DNA from: a bacterium BMS3Bbin14
GTDB lineage: Bacteria > Desulfobacterota > Desulfobulbia > Desulfobulbales > Desulfobulbaceae
Assembly: GCA_002897615.1 (NCBI GenBank)
Contig: BDTX01000002.1
Location: 1 to 59,736, forward strand
Direction of reading: 5' to 3'
DNA length: 59,736 bases
Shown: positions 18,266 through 24,784 of the stretch, piece by piece
How the letters are laid out: each line of letters starts with the position of its first letter
Numbering within the stretch: the stretch's first letter is position 1
Program-made: the position numbers and the translations under genes
Notes under the pieces: model-generated
What the model was told of the DNA's origin: nothing
Database searches by the model: none
What the model saw: the letters and a program-made list of their open reading frames with translations, nothing else

Positions 18266-18913
18266 CTAGCGCCCCTTGCCCCCTGATTCTTCTTTCCACT
18301 TTTTCATAATTTCCAGTACCTCCTGGTCGGACACATCACGCCAGTTCCTGTAAACCTGCGCTACTGCGTAAAAAAACCTCGGTATTGCCAAAATGATTAT
18401 TTGTTCCACCAGGCCTTGCATCTCCCGGACCACCCTCTCGCCGGCAACCGGCGCCGCGACGATAATCCGTTCCACTTTTTTCGCCCGGCACAGTTTTATA
18501 GCCGCCCGCATCGTTGATCCCATGGCGATACCATCGTCCACCAGGATCACCGTCCTGTGGCCGAGTTCGGGCAGGGGTTGATTATTTCTCAACACCTTTA
18601 TTCGGCGCTCAATCTCTTCTTTCTGGTATTCGATTATCGCATCAATGATTGCCGGAGGAATTCCCTGCGCCGCCTCCCGATGAATAAAGACACTGCCGTC
18701 CTCGGCAATCGCCCCGAATCCCGATTCCGGATTATCCGGAAAGGGCAGCTTCCTCGAAACCAGGAGAGAAAAATCGACATCAAGGCCCTTGGCAACCTGG
18801 TAGCCGATCTCGACGCCGCCCCTGGGAATCGCCAGCACGATCGCCGGCGTATTTTTATATTGCCGCAAAGCCTCGGCAAGCCGCCGGCCGGCATCCTCCC
18901 TGTCTTCGAACAT
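18266..18913 (-). CDS. Phosphoribosyltransferase family protein
   Basis: A 215-residue protein with the type I phosphoribosyltransferase fold. The PRPP-binding signature is VILVDDGIAMGSTM at about 121-134, with the early loop AIPRGGVEIGY. The group is a large set of PRTase-like proteins with no settled substrate. It ends 15 bases from a miniature element and lies downstream of a small unassigned gene on the same strand. Confidence 0.88.
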   Translation of the reverse strand: MFEDREDAGRRLAEALRQYKNTPAIVLAIPRGGVEIGYQVAKGLDVDFSLLVSRKLPFPDNPESGFGAIAEDGSVFIHREAAQGIPPAIIDAIIEYQKEEIERRIKVLRNNQPLPELGHRTVILVDDGIAMGSTMRAAIKLCRAKKVERIIVAAPVAGERVVREMQGLVEQIIILAIPRFFYAVAQVYRNWRDVSDQEVLEIMKKWKEESGGKGR

Positions 18914-18940
18914 TGCACACTCCTGCCGCGGGCAACAACG

Positions 18941-19303
18941 TTACATTCTGATTTTTGCCTCTGTTTTCTCCGGATTCTTTGCCAGATGTTTATAGCGATT
19001 CACTGCCAATTCAGCAAAACTGGTCATCACCCGGGGCAAATCCGAGGCATTCCACTCCGAGGCAAAATCCTCCCGGCTCCGCACCTGCTCATTTAAAACA
19101 AAAGGAGGGGTCTGATCCGGTTGGAGTTTGATGTCATCATAGGCCAGGTCCAGCTTCCCGGCAAAGACCTGATTGAAAAAATCCTGCATGACATAGACAA
19201 AGAACTTCTTCACATCCTCAGTGGATTCCGCCGTGCTGATGTTGTTTCTAAACTTTGGCAACAATTGTTTCTCAATTTTGGCAAAAGAACGTTGCCTGGT
19301 CAT
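18941..19303 (-). CDS. Conserved-looking small protein, unassigned
   Basis: About 120 residues starting at ATG 19303 with GAGG seven bases upstream; ATG 19315 is also in frame. The protein is soluble, charged and mostly helical (EDVKKFFVYVMQDFFNQVF). I do not recognise the family. It lies between the riboswitch-led ferredoxin gene and the phosphoribosyltransferase on one strand, so the three may be one transcript. A longer frame to 19474 overlaps the ferredoxin end and is unlikely. Confidence 0.6.
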   Translation of the reverse strand: MTRQRSFAKIEKQLLPKFRNNISTAESTEDVKKFFVYVMQDFFNQVFAGKLDLAYDDIKLQPDQTPPFVLNEQVRSREDFASEWNASDLPRVMTSFAELAVNRYKHLAKNPEKTEAKIRM

Positions 19304-19437
19304 ATTCCGCCTCATCTTCTCTTTATTTTCAGATGACTGTTCAACCCAGCCTGCCTGGCGCCGAACGGCCCGGGTAAAAAGCAATCCGGCAAACAGGTTT
19401 GGCAGGTACCGCCAACAGGGCTGCGGCCCCCCCGGCT

Positions 19438-19623
19438 CTAGACCTCGGTAACCGTAATAGCGCCCTCGGGGCAAACCTCGACACAGGTTTCACACCCCAG
19501 GCATTCGTCCATGTTCACAGGATCGGATTTACCGTCAACCATTTCAAACACTTGGGCCGGACAGGCATTTACACATTCTTCATCACCGGTACACTTGTCT
19601 TTGTCGACCACGACTTCCCACAT
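19438..19623 (-). CDS. 2[4Fe-4S]-type ferredoxin with Asp in cluster I motif
   Basis: A 61-residue ferredoxin starting at ATG 19623 with GGAGGT eight bases upstream. The second motif is the normal CLGCETCVEVCP. The first is CTGDEECVNACP, in which Asp replaces the second Cys at the exact CxxC position, as in Pyrococcus furiosus and Desulfovibrio africanus ferredoxin III. Such sites hold a labile cluster that shifts between [3Fe-4S] and [4Fe-4S]. It is the first gene downstream of a GEMM-like riboswitch. Confidence 0.92.
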   Translation of the reverse strand: MWEVVVDKDKCTGDEECVNACPAQVFEMVDGKSDPVNMDECLGCETCVEVCPEGAITVTEV

Positions 19624-19801
19624 GATAACACCTCCATTGAATTGAAATTGAAACAACGTTGATGCCAACCGCTCTTCTCCGGGAAGAACGATGATGAAAG
19701 AACAAGTCATCCCCCCGATTCGACAATCAGGGGCCTGATCAGGATCGATTTTTTCGCATCAACCGCCTTGGCCGACAACCGATAGAAAAAATAGCGGTCA
19801 T

Positions 19802-19841
19802 AAAAAAGCCGGGCCGCCTCATGGCCCAAGGCAACCCGGCT
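19802..19841 (-). terminator. Riboswitch-coupled terminator
   Basis: On the minus strand AGCCGGGTTGCC can pair with GGCGGCCCGGCT and is followed by a run of six T. The 5' arm of this hairpin is the 3' part of the riboswitch aptamer, so aptamer folding and termination should exclude each other. Confidence 0.75.
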
Positions 19842-19897
19842 ATCTTTTAAAGACCCGTGGTTTTCCGCCCCTGCCTCGCGACAGGTTTGGCTTTATC
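19828..19897 (-). promoter_or_regulatory. GEMM-type cyclic dinucleotide riboswitch (c-di-GMP-I or cGAMP)
   Basis: The minus strand carries the conserved GEMM order: CCAAACC, a short hairpin, a GGGGCGGAAAACC block at the place of GGGACGCAAAGCC, then CCACGGGTCT, an A-rich loop, AGATAGCCGGGTTGCC. This matches the tetraloop-receptor three-way fold of class I c-di-GMP aptamers, with some divergence in the central block. It lies about 200 bases upstream of the ferredoxin gene and overlaps a terminator. Whether it binds c-di-GMP or 3',3'-cGAMP cannot be told by eye. Confidence 0.75.
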
Positions 19898-19912
19898 TCG
19901 TGTCAATAATAG

Positions 19913-20064
19913 GTAACCGTTCACCTGCACCCCATCTTTGTCCGCTTCGCCCTCCTCAGGTACAGGGAGTACACCTCGGAGGGCGAAACGAACAAATCCG
20001 GGGCACATCTGAACAGTTACAGTTACGAGTTGAGGGTAGTTTATTGCCTCTGGTGAACGGTTAC
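19913..20064 (+). mobile_element. Miniature element, IS66-like ends, 152 bp (copy 1)
   Basis: The element starts GTAACCGTTCACC and ends GGTGAACGGTTAC, a 13-bp perfect inverted repeat. It is flanked by a perfect 8-bp duplication AATAATAG (19905-19912 and 20065-20072). GTAA ends and 8-bp duplications are typical of IS66-family elements. No gene is inside. An inverted second copy lies at 22629-22780. Confidence 0.9.
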
Positions 20065-20197
20065 AATAATAGTACTGTTTCTCATATTTTATTATATAGG
20101 TCTATCAAGACCGGCAGTCAAGGCAAGTACAACATTTTTCCTGCCGGGCCGCTCTAAACTTCGAGTTTGCCAGCCGGCCGGAGAGCAGGTACACGGG

Positions 20198-20623
20198 CTT
20201 GTTACCTTGCTGGATACCAAGTCGGGCAAAACCAGAACCGTACACATGCCGAATGCCGTAAAAGAAATGTTCAGCAGCATGCTGCCGGGGAAGAAATCAG
20301 ACCTCGTTTTTCCGGGCAAGAACGGCAAGCCGCGCAAGCAGATCAGCAAAACCTTTGATCGTACTATCAAGGCACTCGGTTTCAATGATGGTATCCAAGA
20401 CCGTCGGCAAAAGCTAACATTCCATTCATGTCGTCACACATGCGCAAGCTGGCTTGTTCAAGCGGGGATCCCGTTGCTTACTGTTCAAAAGATCATGGGA
20501 CACCGCACTATTGCCCTGACAGAGAGATACAGTCACCTTTGCCCTGAACAGTTTAAGAACGCAGCTGCTGCTCTGGATGACGCTACAGATCATAATAGCG
20601 CGAAGGTTATGGCTATAGGATAA
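20198..20623 (+). pseudogene. Tyrosine recombinase (phage-type integrase), C-terminal remnant
   Basis: The C-terminal catalytic part of a tyrosine recombinase. Visible are GLVTLLDTKSGKTR, the HxxR box HSCRHTCASW, and the nucleophile region MGHRTIALTERYSH with the active Tyr. The N-terminal core-binding domain and the first catalytic Arg segment are missing, and the sequence upstream does not read as integrase. The gene is therefore truncated, perhaps by the insertion of the miniature element just upstream. Confidence 0.85.
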
Positions 20624-20762
20624 CCATGGAATACAAAACAGAGAAGAGGCCGCCACCACTTGAATCGTGCGGCGGTACTGGCCCGGTTCCTGAGTACAAG
20701 ACAAGTCAGTCAGATGCGCCCCTTCCCTGTACGGGGAAATATTTAACAAGGAACAGAAAAGC

Positions 20763-21107
20763 ATGGCAAGCAATACGTCAAAGCCGTATAGTAAAAGTAT
20801 AACATTTGTCGAGGCACCGATTTTTTCCAAATTGATATACGATTATCTTGAGGAAGATGAATATGCGGCTTTTCAATGGACCCTGGCCGCAAGACCTGAA
20901 CAGGGGAAAATAATCCCCGGAAGTGGAGGACTACGAAAAATCCGCTGGGCAGTCAAGGGGCGGGGAAAACGTGGCGGTACTCGGATTATTTATTACTGGC
21001 AGCGGGAAGAAGGGGAAATATGGCTGCTGACCATATATGCCAAAAACGAGGCAGAAAATATTCCGGCGCATATCCTGAAAAAGTTAAAAGAGGCAATGGA
21101 ACAATGA
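20763..21107 (+). CDS. RelE/HigB-like toxin
   Basis: A 114-residue protein of the RelE/ParE/HigB toxin superfamily, with the usual core GGLRKIRWAVKGRGKRGGTRIIYYW and IWLLTIYAKNEAENI. Relatives cleave mRNA at the ribosome. Start at ATG 20763 with AAGGA upstream. Its stop overlaps the start of the antitoxin gene (ATGA), the toxin-first order of HigBA systems. Confidence 0.9.
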   Translation: MASNTSKPYSKSITFVEAPIFSKLIYDYLEEDEYAAFQWTLAARPEQGKIIPGSGGLRKIRWAVKGRGKRGGTRIIYYWQREEGEIWLLTIYAKNEAENIPAHILKKLKEAMEQ

Positions 21108-21367
21108 AAAGAGACATCGGCAACGAGTTGCTTGAAGGCATCGACGCCATAAAAAACGGACAAGGCCAGCGAACAACGGTCGTTTTTCCGTCAGACGTGA
21201 AAACTATTCGTGCTAAAACAGGATTGAGCCAGTCAGCCTTTGCCGGTTTGCTCGGGGTGAGCGTCCGCACTCTCCAGGAGTGGGAACAGGGGCGGCGAAC
21301 ACCAAAGGGACCGGCACAGGCATTGCTCAGAGTTGCAGATCGGCATCCCGAGGCACTGCTGGCATAA
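21104..21367 (+). CDS. HigA-like antitoxin (XRE-type HTH)
   Basis: An 87-residue protein starting at ATG 21104, inside the toxin's last codons. The helix-turn-helix is TGLSQSAFAGLLGVSVRTLQ, followed by EWEQGRRTPKGPA, typical of HigA/MqsA-type antitoxins that bind the toxin and repress the operon. It forms a complete toxin-antitoxin pair with the preceding gene, in an island with integrase debris. Confidence 0.9.
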   Translation: MKRDIGNELLEGIDAIKNGQGQRTTVVFPSDVKTIRAKTGLSQSAFAGLLGVSVRTLQEWEQGRRTPKGPAQALLRVADRHPEALLA

Positions 21368-21470
21368 ATCACCCTTTGCAGGGGATAGACTGATCATCGA
21401 AAAGCGGTACCGTTTGCCGCCCGCCCCTGCATCTTTACTCAACGGTTCTACCCTGAACGGAGGGTACGTC

Positions 21471-21533
21471 ATGGAAGTTCAATTCAAAGAAAGGCAGATT
21501 ATCTTTACCCCTGACAACACCTCGTACCGTTAA
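21471..21533 (+). CDS. Possible 20-residue peptide, doubtful
   Basis: ATG 21471 is preceded by GGAGGG at eight bases and opens a 20-codon frame to TAA. It may be a real leader or the start of a decayed gene. The ribosome site is the only support. Confidence 0.25.
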   Translation: MEVQFKERQIIFTPDNTSYR

Positions 21534-21643
21534 AATTATCCTTAATTATCTCTTTGTATTATTCGTAAATTAACAAGGTTTGTCAAAGGATGCATGTCAT
21601 TTTTTATGAAATGATTTTTCACCGACGCCAGAAACTCTTCGCA

Positions 21644-22537
21644 TCAAGGAGTGGCGAATAAGGTCTTTTTCGGAGCTGTCCTTGATTCCACCCGGTTTGC
21701 AGCATCAAAAATGGCATACATGCTCACGTTCTGTTTGTCTGCCTTGTCTATGAGGCTGCTCAGGTAATCTTTTGACCGGGTGGAAATCCCGTTGCGCTGA
21801 CAGACGAGCCAGGCAACGGCCTCCGCTTCGAGCTCTCGTGTTTCAGTTGTCAGGTGGCAGCGGTTGGGCCAGCGTCCCTTGCTGTCCGCGCCAATATGAC
21901 CGCAATAGATATGCCCCAGCTCATGGGCCAGGGTGGCAAAACGGGTAGGCAGGTCGTGATTGGCATTAAGCCTCACTCTGAAGCGGCATTTATTTTTTCC
22001 TGTTTCAGTACTGGGAAAATTAGTCAACCTTGCAGCAGTACCGGCAAGTGCCATGCCCTGCTGCTTACTTTCTTCTATTACCACGTTGTATTTCTCTGCC
22101 GCCTTTGTTGTATTCTTCCACCGCCTGTCCAGCACAATACCGCTTGCAAAGAGAGAGCTCATTTTTTCGGCGGGAACCGGTTTGCCCCCAGTATCACCAT
22201 ATTCAAATACAAACAGGACAGGCCCAAACGGTTGCAGGATCACAATAGGTACAGCATCGGGTTGCACATAACGATCAACGCGCTGCCACTGTCTTCTGGT
22301 ACCCACTGCCGTGGCGCCCGGGCGCTGGACCATGACCAGCATGGCATTATAAACCGACAGATGATTGAACTGCCGGGTAAAATTCCAGAAGTCGTCAAAG
22401 GCAGAGGATCCTTTTTCTTTGAGCGCCGTTTGAAAGAGCTGGTCAATGGCAGAAGCACAGTCCTCAAAGTGCAGGAGGCGGTTTTGTTCCCGCTTATTGA
22501 GAGCAGGTACTTCGGGATTTGCTTGTTCGACAGTCAT
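21644..22537 (-). CDS. ImmA/IrrE-type metallopeptidase with ArdC-like N-terminus
   Basis: A 297-residue protein. The zinc peptidase motif is LAHELGHIYCGH, with a further Glu in ELEAEAVAWLV about 30 residues on. The N-terminal half (FQTALKEKG, FWNFTRQFNHLSVYNAMLVMVQRPGA) resembles the domain found before such peptidases in ArdC-like anti-restriction proteins of mobile elements. Within this island it may act as a regulator-cleaving protease or an anti-restriction factor; the context does not decide. Confidence 0.8.
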   Translation of the reverse strand: MTVEQANPEVPALNKREQNRLLHFEDCASAIDQLFQTALKEKGSSAFDDFWNFTRQFNHLSVYNAMLVMVQRPGATAVGTRRQWQRVDRYVQPDAVPIVILQPFGPVLFVFEYGDTGGKPVPAEKMSSLFASGIVLDRRWKNTTKAAEKYNVVIEESKQQGMALAGTAARLTNFPSTETGKNKCRFRVRLNANHDLPTRFATLAHELGHIYCGHIGADSKGRWPNRCHLTTETRELEAEAVAWLVCQRNGISTRSKDYLSSLIDKADKQNVSMYAIFDAANRVESRTAPKKTLFATP

Positions 22538-22616
22538 ACACTACCTGTTGGAAAAATTTTTATGCCCATAGTATCTTTTTGTATGATAATTATAGACCAT
22601 CCAGCAGGAGAATGAC

Positions 22617-22838
22617 AGGCCGAACAAGGTAACCGTTCACCAGAGGCAATAAACTACCCTCAACTCGTAACTGTAACCGTTCAGATGTGCCCCGGATTTG
22701 TTCGTTTCGCCCTCCGAGGTGTACTCCCTGTACCTGAGGAGGGCGAAACGAACAAAGATGGGGTGCAGGTGAACGGTTACCGAACAAGAGCGTTGCACAG
22801 CGACGCGGAAAACCGCGCGCGTGAACGCCAACGTAAAG
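22617..22838 (+). other. attC-like integron recombination site, split by a miniature element
   Basis: With the inserted 152-bp element and one duplicate removed, the sequence reads GCCGAACAAG, a hairpin (22790-22828) and GTAAAGG. The hairpin pairs GCGTTGCAC with GTGAACGC leaving one G extrahelical, then GCGACGCGG with CCGCGCGC leaving one A out, and closes with an AAAA loop. Stacked arms with extrahelical bases are the signature of integron attC sites. The outer core triplets are worn (AAC kept, GTT changed to GTA). It lies directly before a gene start, as cassette junctions do. Confidence 0.5.
22629..22780 (-). mobile_element. Miniature element, IS66-like ends, 152 bp (copy 2)
   Basis: A near-identical inverted copy of 19913-20064 with the same 13-bp ends GTAACCGTTCACC/GGTGAACGGTTAC. 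It has its own perfect 8-bp duplication CGAACAAG (22621-22628 and 22781-22788). Different duplications show two separate insertions rather than one inverted segment. Confidence 0.92.
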
Positions 22839-22847
22839 GAAACTACA

Positions 22848-23828
22848 ATGATTGAGTTGAAGTGTCTTCAGTCGGTTTCAGAACGTGACATCGATATGCT
22901 ATTGGTAGAAGAGCTTGAATCCTCGGCGCAGTTCCGTGAGTGGCTCGCATCGCGGGTATATGCACAACCAACGTACAAAGGACGTATTGGTGCTTGGCAC
23001 TCTGTCAGTGATCCAAAACTTGGCGAATCGGATATGGTTTTCCTTTTCTCCAACGAAACCGACGGTAGAGCCGCCGTGCTTATTGAAAATAAAATTGATG
23101 CACCGCCCCAACCCAACCAAGGTACACGTTACCGTGAACGTGGTTTCATCGGTCAGGAGCAGGGGCTGTGGGATGATTTTAGAACCTGTGTTGTGGCCCC
23201 AGAAAAGTATCTCAAGTCCACAAAACATACGGAACAATATGATGCAGAGATTTCGTATGAGGAAATTATGGCATTCTTCCTTTCGCGTCGTACCGTCGAT
23301 TGCCGCTTTGCTCACAAGGCGCAGGTAGTTCAGGAAGGTATCGAACAGAACCGTCGGGGATATCAGCCTAAAACTGACCAGGGGCTGACGAAGTTCGCAG
23401 AGGACTATTACGCATTTGCCTCAGAACGGTTCTTGCAGGTTGCAATGGAACAGCCGCGTCAGAGACCCTCCCAAAGCACGTGGATAGCCTTTCGACCGTC
23501 GTCCCTCCCGAAGAATTCGTACATAGCACATCAGATAACCGCTGGCTTCGTGAAGCTGTTTTTCTCTGGCGCGGCATCTCGCTTGGACGAATTAACGGAA
23601 CTATACTCCCCCTATCTGCCAAGTGGTGCTGAACTTGTGGGTGCCGGAAAGTCGGTGGCGATAATCATAGCCGTTCCTGAAATTGACGACCCATGGAAGA
23701 AATCCTTCGCAAATTACACCAGCCACGCAGAGACAGCACTTGATTGCGTCGCCAAGCTCATTGAGGTCGTAGAGAAAGTCGTAGAGAAAACTAAAAATAG
23801 CGAATCGGGTACACTTGACCGGGAATAG
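22848..23828 (+). CDS. PD-(D/E)XK nuclease superfamily protein
   Basis: About 326 residues from ATG 22848, which has AAAGGA at a good distance. The catalytic core is seen in GESDMVFLF and then VLIENKIDAPPQPNQ, the Asp and ExK residues of the PD-(D/E)XK fold, followed by a QGTRYRERG helix. Proteins of this kind are common cargo of islands and integron cassettes and may act in defence. The target is not known. The gene begins ten bases after the attC-like site. Confidence 0.78.
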   Translation: MIELKCLQSVSERDIDMLLVEELESSAQFREWLASRVYAQPTYKGRIGAWHSVSDPKLGESDMVFLFSNETDGRAAVLIENKIDAPPQPNQGTRYRERGFIGQEQGLWDDFRTCVVAPEKYLKSTKHTEQYDAEISYEEIMAFFLSRRTVDCRFAHKAQVVQEGIEQNRRGYQPKTDQGLTKFAEDYYAFASERFLQVAMEQPRQRPSQSTWIAFRPSSLPKNSYIAHQITAGFVKLFFSGAASRLDELTELYSPYLPSGAELVGAGKSVAIIIAVPEIDDPWKKSFANYTSHAETALDCVAKLIEVVEKVVEKTKNSESGTLDRE

Positions 23829-24028
23829 CCGCCCGTTTTTCCTCAAACATCCCGGCCCGGCAAGTGACCCTTGGGTTAAGATTGCCGCATCCAAGACTTT
23901 GTTTTCTCAGCTGCTTTTCAACTGATCAACTGAAGGTGCCTACTGTATTGCTCATTTGAATCCTCCATTCCGAGAGTGAACAATCTCCTGGGGTGCATTC
24001 CCATTTTGTCGCAACTTAACAAGCCTGC

Positions 24029-24408
24029 CTAAGGCCTGCAGTATCGACAATCGATGCCCAAAACTGCTTGAACATTTTTCGGGGGCTGTTGACAAATTAC
24101 CCAGAACCATGGACCAACGACCACAGAGCAATTGGTGCGTAAAAACAACATAACCTCCGCCATCTCTACTGTCCAGAAGATACCGGCGCCTTTAAGGCGG
24201 AGATTAATCTCTCTCCGAATAGCGCTTTCGACAGCACCACTGCCTGTGGGCAGGCGTGAGTAGTGTTGGCCAACTGGAAATATCGGGCCATCTTGATCCG
24301 AGGCATCAAAACCGCCCTTGTCAAGCAGGTTTGTTGCCAGGCAGAGGGCCATTGACGTGCATCTGTCCCTTGCCCCTTTGCGAGCTTGAACTTACCACCA
24401 CCACGCAT
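24029..24408 (-). pseudogene. Transposase remnant, C-terminal part, frameshifted
   Basis: The frame ending at 24029 contains LPTGSGAVESAIRREINLRL and the following FWTVEMAEVMLFLR, a typical C-terminal segment of a large transposase family (ISKra4- or UPF0236-like; family not certain). The upstream part continues in another frame to about 24408, so at least one frameshift is present and the N-terminal half is missing. It is not functional. Confidence 0.7.
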
Positions 24409-24586
24409 GCATGTTACAGGCTCAAAACTTCCTCGTTTTTTTAAATTCTACAGAGGCTCCCAATGCGTCACCACAAGCAAGCCCGAGCAAACATCCTTGG
24501 AATCGCTCCGCTGTGGTTGTCATTTTTTTGCCGGGGTTCGCTCCTGAAAAAATTGGTACAGGATTGGTACCGGAGGCGCTGTGATT
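24409..24586. other. Island debris, no gene seen
   Basis: No gene or clear repeat is seen here, nor in 23829-24028 on the other side of the transposase remnant. Both stretches are probably decayed mobile-element sequence at the right edge of the island. Confidence 0.4.
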
Positions 24587-24622
24587 AAAAAAGGGACTCA
24601 GACCATTCGATCTAAGTCCCTG
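24587..24622 (-). terminator. Terminator of tRNA-Lys
   Basis: On the minus strand CAGGGACT and AGTCCCT form a stem just after the tRNA 3' end, followed by TTTTTT. Confidence 0.85.
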
Positions 24623-24629
24623 TTTTTGC

Positions 24630-24705
<76 letters not shown>

Positions 24706-24784
24706 AAAAGGCATGTTTTTAAAAACAAACTCTACTTAGCATAGGATCATTTGCCCGTCAAGTGCTACCTGTATGTATGTAGTG

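Noticed and set aside
20099..20197. Upstream extension of the integrase frame to an N-terminal part
   Set aside because: The frame stays open but the residues do not resemble integrase, and it runs into the 152-bp element.
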